Assembly: GCA_033725935.1 (NCBI GenBank)
Contig: MU867113.1
Location: forward strand, 124,001-188,000
Length of the DNA stretch: 64,000 nucleotides
Origin: Cladorrhinum sp. PSN259
Lineage: Eukaryota; Ascomycota; Sordariomycetes; Sordariales; Podosporaceae
Direction of reading: 5' to 3'
The translations under genes and the position numbers were made by a program. Below, piece after piece: positions 33,376 through 43,595 of this stretch (positions are counted from its first letter, which is position 1; each line of letters begins with the position of its first letter). A model generated the notes under the pieces. The model saw nothing but the letters and a program-made list of their open reading frames with translations. It was not told the origin of the DNA and did no database searches.

Positions 33376-33927
33376 ATGCAGTTCCCCAAGCAAGCCGCAA
33401 TTATGACCATCGCGGCCTTTCTCAGCACCGCTGTTCGGGCCGCCCCTGCCGAGCCCGCTCCGACCAACCTTTCCGTGCCTTCTGATGCTACTCTCAGCTC
33501 CTTCTGCCACAACCTCAGCTGGGAGAATCAAGTCTCCGATGCCTCACCAGAGTGGGACGATTGCGATTGGCTCTTCAGGGATCTTGGTACCCAACACTGG
33601 GCCAATTGGGACTGGTACGTGTTGCAAGAGGTTATTGTTCCCTTGTGTTCAAATACCTAGCTAACAATCCATTTATCTCAAAGGACCGTAACTCAGAAGC
33701 AAAATAAGATCATCGACCACAGAACTTGCGTTATCGGCGGTCAGCGCTGGGAGAAGGGCGGCTCAAAGGTTGGCGCCGATGACTTGCGTGGCATCCTCCG
33801 CTACTCTCTCGACAACTACAAGTACACCTATGGTGACGGTATCGCACGCGTCGGCTCCAAGGGTCAGATGCAGTGCGGTGACAATCTTGTTGCTGACCAG
33901 GTAAACTGGGGTCTCTACCACAGCTAG
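33376..33927 (+). CDS. Secreted Hce2-type (Ecp2-like) protein 2
   Basis: Two exons, 33376-33614 and 33684-33927, 160 aa. The intron splits the Trp codon of DWT exactly as in the paralogue at 27678. A signal peptide (MQFPKQAAIMTIAAFLSTAVRA) precedes an Ala/Pro stretch. The body shares FCHNLSWENQVS, DDCDWLF, CVIGGQR, DDLRGILRYSLDNYKYTYGD and VGSKGQMQC, ending VNWGLYH. It lacks one Cys that gene 1 has (CYWGRC there, RTCVIGG here), so four mature cysteines remain and the disulphide pattern may differ. The two copies are clearly diverged and separated by two unrelated genes. Extracellular; biological role unknown. Confidence 0.8.
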
Positions 33928-35057
33928 ACGCATCATCTGGTCCGTCGGACTCCAAATACATGGCATGGGGGAGGAGCTTCAGGATCAGGGCCATCTGAAG
34001 AGGGAGCACAGGGCCTAGTAAAAGTAGCTAGGGTCTGAATGGAGAACCTTTATTCTTATAAAGTGCCACCGCGAACAATGCACCACAACTTCTAACCATG
34101 AACATGCCAGGGTAATAATAGCCCACAATGTATGACCGAGAATGGTTCAACACTACACAAGACTTTAACAAAGGTCTTTCAAATAGGCATGGTGGCAATG
34201 TACGTTTGGTCGACGTTTATCGTTTGGACACGAGACGTTGATATAAATATAAAGATTGAGAGAATCCGTAACTTTCGATGTTTACTTACAACTCATCAAC
34301 TCAACCTCGACATGAGCCCTTCAACATGCAATGTTGAACCAAACAAGAGACAGAGTTTAAATAACGATACGCCATCAATGACCGCCAAGCAACCCCACCC
34401 GCTCCATCATGCAAACCACAACATATCCAATCCGGGGCTCGGCATTTACTTCCCGCAATACACTAATTACAACTCGGTTACCGCCACCATGCCGTCTTGG
34501 ATAAATGAGAACCAAAAAAAAAAACCCACAAATTCCCACTTTCGTTCGTTTTTCTGTCTCGGCAGTGGTCTCCGAGATAATAACTATGACATCTGTTCCT
34601 CAAAACATCACTGGAAGGGAAATACTAGCTCCGCTGCCGCACGGTTACTATGTATGCAGCGTCGCATTTTGACACGGCATAGGGCACTGTATTTCATCAC
34701 GGGGCCCGCCCCCAGATTTGGATTTCGCATATATCACTCAACAAAGCACAGTACATTGAGCCCGGAATCATGTCGATCTTGTTCAGATGTGTGCTTTACA
34801 GAAAGGGGCGTTCGCGGCCCGTCATGTCCGCGGGACGTAATATCGAGGAACAAGCGAAGAGAGGTCCAAGTCGGCCAAACTGCGGAGGATCATGACGGAG
34901 GGAGGGATTTCTTAATTTGGTCCCGCCAAACCTATAAGTATATCTAGGGCTTTTCCTCTCTCTCTCTCTTTTTCTTTGTTTCTCAATTGAAGAAAAGACC
35001 CAAGCCTCTGCAAACTTTTTTTTATTTTGGAACAACCCCTGCTGTCAATCCATCAAG
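33928..35057. other. Intergenic
   Basis: About 1.1 kb. A long forward frame from 34132 has no domain, no signal peptide and poor composition and is not called. A CT-rich tract (about 34950-34980) and a TATA-like TATAAGTATA near 34934 lie just upstream of the LPMO gene. Confidence 0.55.
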
Positions 35058-35281
35058 ATGAAGTCCGTCCTAGCTACCGCCGGCGTGCTGGCCCTTTCCC
35101 AATATGCCGCCGCCCACTCAATCTTCCAACAAGCAGGCAGCGGTTCCAAAGACTTTGGCTCAACGTGCGTCCGCATGCCGCCCAACAACAACCCCGTGAC
35201 ATCTGTCAACAGCGGCGACATGGCTTGCAACGTCGGAGGCTCCAAAGGCGTCCAGGGTCTTTGCGAAGTGAACGGTCCGGT

Positions 35282-35324
<43 letters not shown>

Positions 35325-36181
35325 CGGGGGGGGGGGGGGGGGGGGGGCGGGTGGGTNNNNNNNNNNCCACAAACACCCCGTTACATCTGTGAAAATGGGG
35401 GTCATTGGTTTGAACTTCGGCTGGTCCAAACGCGTTCAGGGGATTTGCGCAGTTTAAGGTACGGTCCCCCCCCCCCCCCCCCCCTTCCCCCTTTATTTTT
35501 TCCCCTCGCCTTCTTGAAACCATTCCCATTCTAATAAAATTCACAGCCGGCGACTCCTTCTCCGTCGAGATGCACGCCCAGCCCAACGACCGCTCCTGCT
35601 CCAACCAGGCCATCGGCGGCAACCACTTCGGCCCCGTAATCGTCTACATGGCCAAGGTATCCGACGCCAAGTCCGCCTCGGGTTCCTCCGCGAGCTGGTT
35701 CAAGGTGGACGAGTTCGGCTACGACGCCGCCTCAAAGACCTGGGGGACGGACACCCTCAACAAGAACTGCGGCAAGCGCCAGTTCAAGATCCCCTCCAAG
35801 ATCCCCGCCGGCGACTACCTCGTCAGGGCCGAGGCCATCGCGCTTCATACCGCCGGTCAACAGGGCGGCGCGCAGTTTTACATGAGCTGTTATGTGAGTA
35901 TACCTCCCCACACCATCCCCAACCCCCAAATAAACTATAGTGTATTTCTTCAAGTCCTCGATGAGTTAAAAGGCGCTGTGATGGACTAACCTGAGGATGA
36001 TTTCAACCAAAAACAGCAAGTCCGCGTTGCCAACAGCGGAGGTGGTCAACTCCCCGCCGGAGTCAGCATCCCCGGTGCTTACAAGGCTTCCGACCCCGGT
36101 ATCTTGGTCGATATCTGGAAGAATGGATTCAGCCAGTATACCATTCCCGGTCCCAAGAAGATTGATCAAAGCTACTTTTAA
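35058..36181 (+). CDS. AA9 lytic polysaccharide monooxygenase
   Basis: Secreted copper enzyme that cleaves cellulose oxidatively. Three exons: 35058-35274, 35547-35893 and 36017-36181, giving 242 aa. The signal peptide ([19 protein letters not shown]) is cut before His20, the N-terminal His of the copper brace. The second brace residue is His in AIALHTAG, and the axial Tyr lies in [21 protein letters not shown] is the usual central strand. No CBM1 follows. Intron 1 contains an assembly gap flanked by a G-run and a corrupted second copy of the end of exon 1 (see findings). The good copy gives the donor position as 35275. Nothing is missing from the coding part if that reading is right. Confidence 0.93.
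35281..35366. other. Assembly gap: G-run plus 10 Ns
   Basis: A near-pure G homopolymer (35281-35356) runs into ten Ns (35357-35366) inside intron 1 of the LPMO gene. This looks like read-end noise next to a contig join rather than biology. Confidence 0.9.
35367..35464 (+). repeat. False duplicate of LPMO exon 1 end
   Basis: This stretch aligns, with many mismatches and small gaps, to about 35182-35282. It has CCCCGTTACATCTGTGAAAA for CCCCGTGACATCTGTCAACA and, near its end, TTTAAGGTACGGTCCC for GTGAACGGT-CCGGT. The quality pattern fits a poor read start covering the same DNA twice. Confidence 0.85.
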
Positions 36182-36556
36182 GGTATACTTGTCAGTGCGC
36201 AGGACCAAGGCTTTGGGGCTGGACATACATACCTGGATATCCTGAGTATTGGCGGGATTGACCTTGCTTTGGTTGTCAAATTAAGAAACCCAAGTGGAAC
36301 CGCCACAAAATATATGCATAAAAGCCAAAATGGTATCATTTCTACATACATTGATCATCAAATACGCTAAAAGTCATTCCTGTCATCATATCCCATCGAA
36401 AAGAAAAGCCGCCATTCCTCTAAATCAGCCAAACTCTAGGCACACAGACCAACAAACCAAGCCACGCCGTAGATACACCTCGCGTAAGTAATATGTGGAA
36501 CATGTAGTATCCACACAACCTTCCGAACCAACGCCCCGAAAAGCACAAGTTTAAAT
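36182..36556. other. Convergent intergenic region
   Basis: 3' flanks of the LPMO gene and the permease gene. No gene seen. Confidence 0.6.
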
Positions 36557-38387
36557 TCACGACCTCCTGTCGGTAATCAAATCCATCTCCTCGGGTCTCA
36601 CTCTTTTAGTCTTCTTCAAAAGCTTCCAAACCAAAATATTGCAAAGGTACACCGGAATACCAATATAACTCGTCATGAACCGATCGATCTGGAAATGCGG
36701 GATAAACGCATTGTATCCGCTAAAGATGATGACCAGAGCGGTAATAAAGAGCGCAGGGTAGGCGGCGTATGGAAGCAACGGGTTCCTGTACGGCATGACC
36801 TCGCGGGGAATACCCTGCGCCTTCATGCCGCGGATCATCGCGATGTAGCTGACCAGAACAGCAACCCAGTTGAGCGCACCGAAAACAGTGACGAGCGAAA
36901 CGAAGTAACCAAACACCGTTGACGAACTCTTGGTCGCGTTCATAAACCCAAGAGCGATGAAGATGGAGGAGAGGGCAACAGCAGGAATTGGGACACCGCG
37001 CTTGTTGGTGCGCTGCATCAGCTGAGGAGCTTGGCGATCTTTGGCGAGAGCCCAGGCGGTACGAGAGGCGAGGTAGATATCCGAGTTTGCTGCGCTGATG
37101 GTGAAGACGAGAAGCATGCCATTGACACCGTCGGCGAGCCTGGGGAGACCAGCTCTTTTGGCCGCGGCGGTAAAGGGAGAGGCCACTGCACATAATGTTA
37201 GCGGGGGAAATACCAATAAGAGGGAGTCGGAGGAACAAGGACATACATCCGCCAGTCTTCTGCTTGGTGGCAGCGATAAGCTCGGGGCTATTATACGGCA
37301 CCGCCATGCCCAACACCAGCACACCCGCCACGTAAAAGAACACAATCCGCAGCAAGGTCTGCCTGACAGCCCTCGGCACGTTCTTTCTCGGATTGGGAGT
37401 CTCTCCAAATGCAACACCAACCAACTCGGTTCCCAAGTACGCAAAAGTCGCCTGCACGATACAAGCCCAGACTCCCAGGAACCGACCAGTAGTGCCCTCG
37501 ATGACAGTAGTCTTGCCCTTAACCGTCGTTGACCACTGCGCAAAAGCGCCCGGGTCTGTCCAGTAACGGAATCCACTCCTGTCATGGTTCGGCCCTCCGC
37601 CAAGAGCGATGACGAAGCACATCAAGATGAGCGCCAGAATAACAAGCGCCTTGGCCAAACTCATCCAAAACTCGGCTTCGCCAAAGAACCTCACATGAAT
37701 GAGGTTCAATAATATAATCACTACGCCGAAAACGACGATCCAGACCGAAACGTTCAAATTGGGTAGCCAATACTGCAGGATGATGCCGGTGGCTGTCAGG
37801 TTGTTGGGCAACACGATGACGTATTTGAAAAAGTAGTTCCACCCGGTAGCGAAACCCATGGCGGGATCAACGAAACGGGTCGCATAACCAGAAAAGGATT
37901 TCTTCATGGGCAGCCAGGCGCCCATCTCGCCGAGGGCAATCATGACGATGTAGACGACGAAACCCATCAGGACGTAACCGATCAGGAGAGAGCCGGGGCC
38001 AAATTTGAGTGCTGTGCCGGTTCCGATGATGAGGCCTGGATTTGAGGGGAAACGAAAGATTCGTTAGTGGGGGTGGTCAAAGTGGGGGTTTTGCAGGGCA
38101 GGGTGGAAAGGGTGATGGGTTGCTTACCTGTACCGATTGCGCCGGCAATGGCCATCATGTCTACATTGTGGGAAAGAGGAATAGGTTAGCATTGGAAGAG
38201 ACCGTATGAAGGCGTGGTAAGGCATACTCAGTTGTCGGGGCCTCATTCCGCGATGCAGGTCATCTTGGGCTTCGTCGACCACGCCCTCCTCGCTGCTGTA
38301 ACCAGTTCGACCAACTGCATCTTGAACGGGGATAGGGGAGTCAGGATGTTTCTCGTCACGGCGCTTTCGCGAAAAGAGGGAAGCCAT
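36557..38387 (-). CDS. Amino-acid permease, YAT/APC family
   Basis: Plasma-membrane proton:amino-acid symporter of the fungal YAT family. Four exons on the minus strand: 38387-38228, 38160-38128, 38035-37247 and 37185-36557, 536 aa, the normal size. Exon 2 is only 33 nt and carries the start of TM1 (MMAIAGAIGTG). Motifs in order: HRGMRPRQLNMMAIAGAIGT in TM1, MIALGEMGAWLP in the TM2-3 region, GPNHDR in a loop, FGETPNPRKNVPRAVRQT after TM6, and SAANSDIYLASRTAWALAKD in the TM8 region. Twelve hydrophobic segments can be placed. The N-terminal tail has charged RKRRDEKH and several Ser, and the C-terminus is short. The substrate cannot be told from sequence; general, proline or basic amino-acid permeases are all possible. 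Confidence 0.92.
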
Positions 38388-39849
38388 CGTGAAGGAGGAA
38401 TTGGTGGGCCTCTTCCTGTCGATGGGTAGGGGTGAAAGGGGAGGAGAAGAAGGGGAGGAGGAGGAAGAGTAAAGAGAAAAGAGATTCGGTGACACGATGC
38501 GGGGAGAAAATATATCTATCGTCGTCGCACCCTCACGATCGACCCTCTCTGCAGGCTGCAGTTGTGGGTAAGCCGCCAATCAGGCTCGGTAACCCAAAGT
38601 GGAAGAAAAAGAGGTTGTGCACTCGGTGTCACCCCAATCATCGATGTCTCGGTATCATCTCTTGGGAAAGCAGCACGCCCCCCGTACCCAGCACGGAGCA
38701 TGTGCGGTGGGTCCGGGGGAGACGGGTGGACCTGTTGCCCTTTTTCTCATTCCTGTTTGGGCTATTCCTGCCATCCTGCAATGGCGCAAGACGACTCGTG
38801 TGCGCGTGGTTCGGTGTGTTCTGGAACATGCAGAGCCGATTGACAGGGGTGTCATGGTTATCAGCGGTTGACAGGCAGCGCAGAGGATAAGATGTAATGG
38901 ACAATCAATTGCCCCCTCATGCCTTTTTTCCCCTCCCGCCTCGGTGTCCCGAAACGTCGTGGTTCCGCTACATTTGGAATTCAATTGACTGCGCATCCCT
39001 TGGCAGAATGTGCAAGAAAAATAAACAAGCTCAAGAAACAAGTGCTTAGCGGGTGAGCTTGGCTGCAATCAAGCAACTGCCCAGCGATTGCCCAGAAGCA
39101 AACGGTTGCTCGCAGGCGTCGACGCCATTGGAAAAGGCGCTAAAATGTCCGGGAGTGGCGCAGGCGATGTGGGGTTGGGTGGGAATGCCAAGGCGCTAAA
39201 TGGATTAGGAAGGTGTCTGACAGCATCCACTTGGGACGACCACGCATCATTGGCAGGGGGCAGATCAACCTCTTTCCTCTTTCCCAGATTCCTGGTCATC
39301 CACCGCTTCGGCTTTTCTGCCTTTCTTGGTTTCAACCCGTCAGGTGCTCAGCTTCCCAACAGACAGCCTTTCGTCTAGTGTAACCCAGTCAATGTGTCCC
39401 TTTGTCCTCCATCTTAGCTGAGTTGCAGCTGCAGAAGTACCAGAAGAAAGGCCCGCATTCAGTTTATCGTCCTGTCTGGGATGAATGGCCAATTCCTTTA
39501 AAAGCGCAATGAACGTTTGCCTGGTTGGATTGGATGATAGTTTGGTCAAGAGGCTTAGACGATAGTGTCAAGGCCGATTTAGAATTCGACAAAAAGAAGC
39601 CTGAGATGATGGCAAGATTCCCAGACGGCTGTGATAGTACAAGTTTTAATTGATGCAGAGCTACATACACCAAGAATGGTAGTAAATTAAATCAAAGAGA
39701 GGTAGAAGTTGTCAATGCAGTGGGAGAAGTGTGATGCAATGCTGGGCGGAGGGAAAATAGTTGTGTTTGTTGGTTGATTGACGCCATATGGAAATTGATT
39801 CTTCCAGAAACTGAGCTGCAAGATAAAGGAAGAAAAGACCAACTGTGAT

Positions 39850-39995
39850 GCCGATCGAGGTTCGAACCTGAAAGTATAGGGTGAGTAGCTGAAGTGTAGG
39901 GGAGCTTCTCCTAGAGCGTAAGTTTAAGAGCCAGATATCTTGGACCGGGACCCCGCTCATCAACCACCCACCACTGCGCCATACAATCTAATGCT
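39850..39995 (-). mobile_element. tRNA-like / possible SINE fragment
   Basis: On the minus strand a Pol III A-box-like TGGCGCAGTGGTGGG (near 39967-39981) is followed about 110 nt later by a B-box-like GGTTCGAACC (about 39859-39868). No matching acceptor stem exists, so it is not a functional tRNA. Short tRNA-derived elements look like this. No target-site duplication was identified. Confidence 0.3.
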
Positions 39996-40160
39996 TAAAC
40001 ATTTGTTAGCTCGGTACATGGCCCATTAAACCAAGAACAGAAACAAGAGACGGAAGCCAAGCAAAGATGCAACAGTAAGGTATAAAAACCCGCAAATTAC
40101 CAAGAGATGGTACCTGGTAAAAGGAATTACTTATGCAGGTCAGGATATCCAGCATGCCTG

Positions 40161-40245
40161 GAAAGGAGTTAGGAATGCATTAACAGAAGCTGAACAGGCG
40201 TAGAAAGGAGTTAAGGAATGCATTAACAGAAGCTGAGTAAGCGTA
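40161..40245. repeat. 42/43-bp direct tandem repeat, two copies
   Basis: Copies at 40161-40202 and 40203-40245 share GGAATGCATTAACAGAAGCT and the flanking bases, with a few differences. It lies in gene-poor DNA. Confidence 0.85.
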
Positions 40246-42293
40246 TAAATATGAGAAATAGGTATAGGAAAGTGTGCATGGGGCGTGTACCGCCCTAATA
40301 AACGTTCAAGCATTAGATTGTACATATTGACATGTTGACTTTTTGTTGCAATCCCCACTGATAATTGACTTTTCAGGTCCCCTGAGAGGCCACAACCTGG
40401 AACATCTACTCTCGTCTTTACTTCGTTCCCCAGTGATACGTTCCATCAACAAATCAAGCAGAACTGATGACATCAGATGGCATTTACAACTTCCAGTTCT
40501 ATCAACACAACCCCAAAGTTAGATGTCATTTCCTGAGCAATAACAACCACCGCAGAGAAAAAACAATCGCCGAGTATAACCTGCGTCTTTTGTCATCCAT
40601 CCTTATTACCAAAATTCCAAGTTGGGCACTATGCCATTGCCAGCTGCAAGACTTTATCCTCTGGAGTCACTCCGTTGATTTATGGCATTCATGGCATTCG
40701 CTGCTATTGCCATTTCTCATTCCCACATCCCAACCAGAAATAGGGTGGGTTGCATAGATATCGGTGATTCATCTTCTTGAAAATTCTCCAGCAACTTCCT
40801 TTATATTCAAATGTTCCGAGTTTCATCCCAAGTCCCAATTAGAAGAAAAGTGGCTCGCGATCTTGACAGGTATTTCGCGATTTTCTTCATTACCTTAATG
40901 ATCAAAGGGCACAAAACCGGTTAGATCGGTTCTTTCAATACTGGGGATAAATACAAAGAAATGCCCTTGTCGGTGCCATAACAGATTGCGCTAAGGTATT
41001 TCTACACCATTCGGCTTCCATCGCCTAAGAAGCCCGCGTCAGACTTGAGAGGTTCGTGCCGGGCTCGGTTAAAACTTTCTACCGGACCCGAGGGTTTCTA
41101 AGCAATCACGAATCCTTCTTACCGAAACAGTGGCCTTCCAGGTAATAATCGATTACTTTAACAGAGCTTTAAAGTGGTGCCCGGAGCCAGTCTCTTATGC
41201 TTTATAAATTAGAAAAGACCGTGCTCTGAAGCATGAATGACAAAAATATTCTAGCGATCCTTTACCAAACTCTGACTCCTCATAACAGCTTAAAACTGTA
41301 CATTGTACAGTGTACAATGTCACGGAGTGTCAGGCCCAAGAGCGAGCATTCAACAAACACTAGTATTTGGAGTCGCCTCTCATCCCAAGCCCACTAATGG
41401 CGAGGAGCCCGCCAAAAAGATGTGGTACCCGGCCTCTGTCGCGGCGTTTCTTTTTGCCCGCGATGTACTCAGGTACGAGTGGGAGATTTAGGGGAAGGGG
41501 TGGAGCTTGCAAAGCGCATCGGAAATGGACTTTGCAACATTTACCGAGTATTGAGCGCCTACATTCCTTCCCAACGGCGAGCCGAATCTAAGTTCCAGTG
41601 GAAAATCAGTCACGATTCATGTTTTCTCTTTAATAACCTGCCGAGACCGCACGGTAGCCGCCTTAGTGGCCAGGCATTCGAGGATACCGAGGGCGAGTGC
41701 GAGCTGATTGACAATTTTGATATCGTCAAAACCTTTGAGAACTGAGAAAATAGCACCCAAAAGATGCAAGGGTGGAATCTCAATCCTGGAGGTATTTGGG
41801 ATATCATGGAAGGGTGGCCCCGGGATTTGTACGACGTTTGACCAGCTTGAGGAGGACAGAATACTTGTAAGCGCTTTTAAGATGTTTGTCAAAGACGGTC
41901 GGAACCTGGAGGCGCATACCTACAAAGATTCGAGGGCAATATATTAATTAAAGGAGTTCATGGAATGGAGTCAAGGAACTAGTATGGTCATTGACAGGGG
42001 CGGGACGGATGTTTTCTCTGGCTTGGGAGGAATGAAACCCAACTGAATTTGCTGTTTAACTTGTACTATAAGATATTGACTGCTTTAGGGAAGCAAGCAA
42101 AATGAACTTGAATCATAAGACCGTGTTTATGCGCTGAAGTTCTTCTGTTACCCTAAACAATGAACTGTGGGAAAAAAAAAAAAAAAAAAAAGTATATACT
42201 CCAAACTTCCGCATTTCGCTTCCAGCAATCTTGCCTTTCTACCTCAACATACATAGTCCTGCAAGCTAAGAAACCCGTTGAATTCACAACTCC

Positions 42294-43025
42294 TCAGAAA
42301 CCTCCTCCATACTCTTCAGCCAACCCTTCGACCAAAACCAAAACGTGAAAAAGCACCAAGAAAGCCCAAAGCGCAGACAGAACGTTTGGCGATTTCTCCT
42401 TGGCATTATTCAGCCACCACATCAGATCCAACCAGGTGGCCCCCTGCTTCCCGTAAATACTCCACACCTCTGTGTACTCCTTAAAGGTCTTTCCGCTTGG
42501 TCTCAAATCCTCCTGAGCATGGCGCATCATCTTGGCCGGAAACAAGCTGGCGAGGATGAAGCAGATCTGCTGGCCAAAGGTGCGGACGGGGTGATAGAAG
42601 GCGTAGGCAGAAGTGGTCGTGATGATCAACATCAATGCTGCGTGCTTTCAAACAACAACAACAACAACAACGGCATTAGCGACTTTGCAACAAAATGTTT
42701 GTTTGGTGAGAAACAAAAATACCAAGTGAACCGTCCGCTTCGCCAGCTGCCTCCCCTCCGAGATCTCCTCCTGTATATCATCGCTCAAGGCCCTCCACGA
42801 CTTGTTCTTGCGACTCTCCTGCAGAGCCTGGTGGAGTGGCAACCACATGTGCCAAAAGCGGAAATGAAAGTAAATCTGGGCGACGCTGAGAACGGGGTAA
42901 TAAATCTTGGCGCTGAAGCCGATTTCGAATTCGGTATTGTAAAAGTCGGCGTAGTTGAAATTGCCCAGTGCTGCGCAGGCAACGACGGCCATGAGGTATT
43001 TGTCTTCTAGGAGAAAACGGAACAT
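42294..43025 (-). CDS. Small multi-pass membrane protein, unknown
   Basis: Two exons, 43025-42723 and 42644-42294, 217 aa, joined in phase 0 (AKRTVHL then HAALML). The intron holds an (AAC)n run on the plus strand and a CTAAT branch site. Several hydrophobic stretches can be seen: YLMAVVACAALGNFNYADFY, an aromatic-rich KIYYPVLSVAQIYFHFRFWHMWLP, LMLIITTTSAYAFYHPV, ICFILASLF and VLSALWAFLVLFHVLVLV near the C-terminus. There is no signal peptide and no catalytic motif. I do not recognise the family. The acceptor choice is the weak point: the nearby CAG gives a stop, and AAG at 42645 restores the frame. Confidence 0.6.
42651..42671. repeat. AAC trinucleotide repeat in an intron
   Basis: Seven tandem AAC units inside the intron of the small membrane protein gene. 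Confidence 0.85.
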
Positions 43026-43595
43026 TTTGTTTTTGGTTGATTTGATGCTGTGGTAATATTATTGTGCTTCTTGGGGATTGATGCTGGATTTGTTGCCTTT
43101 CAAGAATGATGTGCAGATAATAAAGACGAGCGAACAAGGTGTGTGGTCGAGGTTTTGGCCACGGAGTTAGATTAACGGAGGTGTCTGGACATCGTACCAA
43201 ATCTGGAAGGGACTGATAACATTCGCAATGGGATATTGATGGCAGTGGCTGCCGACACGGGGAATGTCAAGGATTGTCAATGTAAAGAACGGCGGTGGTT
43301 CTTTCTCACTGGCACAGCTCCTTTTACCCCTGAGGTGCAAGTAAACAATAAATGTGGAAGCGCCAAGGCTGACTGACAGGTGGCCGACAGCTGTGCAGTA
43401 TGATTGTGTCGGGATGAGGTATTTGGGCAGGTGGGGTGGGTCTTGTTTAAACTTTAGGCTTCCCACGCCCTTCAGCTCACACCTGAACCCGTGTCACACA
43501 GTGACTGCCCGGTCCAGCGCTTTTGAAGAAGGGCGCTCTTTCAGCAGGGACTTGAACCTCGACTCGAACTTTTGCAGTTTCCCCGTTTCCTCAAA
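43026..43595. other. Divergent intergenic region
   Basis: About 0.57 kb between the starts of two divergent genes. Shared promoter region; no gene seen. Confidence 0.6.

Larger units (their letters stand above)
38388..42293. other. 3.9 kb gene-poor region
   Basis: The first part is the permease promoter (purine-rich near 38430-38490). Beyond this are short frames on both strands without domains. A 42-bp tandem repeat and a tRNA-like element inside it are listed separately. An A-run lies at about 42172-42191. The frames around 41300-41950 overlap on both strands and are not convincing. Confidence 0.55.

Noticed and set aside
34132..34947. 271-codon forward open frame
   Set aside because: No signal peptide, no domain, rich in rare codons and His/Asn runs; lies in the promoter region of the LPMO gene.
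35281..35356. G-quadruplex or poly-Gly coding tract
   Set aside because: A 76-base near-pure G run abutting Ns and a duplicated read end is best explained as sequencing noise.
41300..41950. Overlapping short frames on both strands
   Set aside because: None can be joined by good splice sites into a protein with recognisable features.
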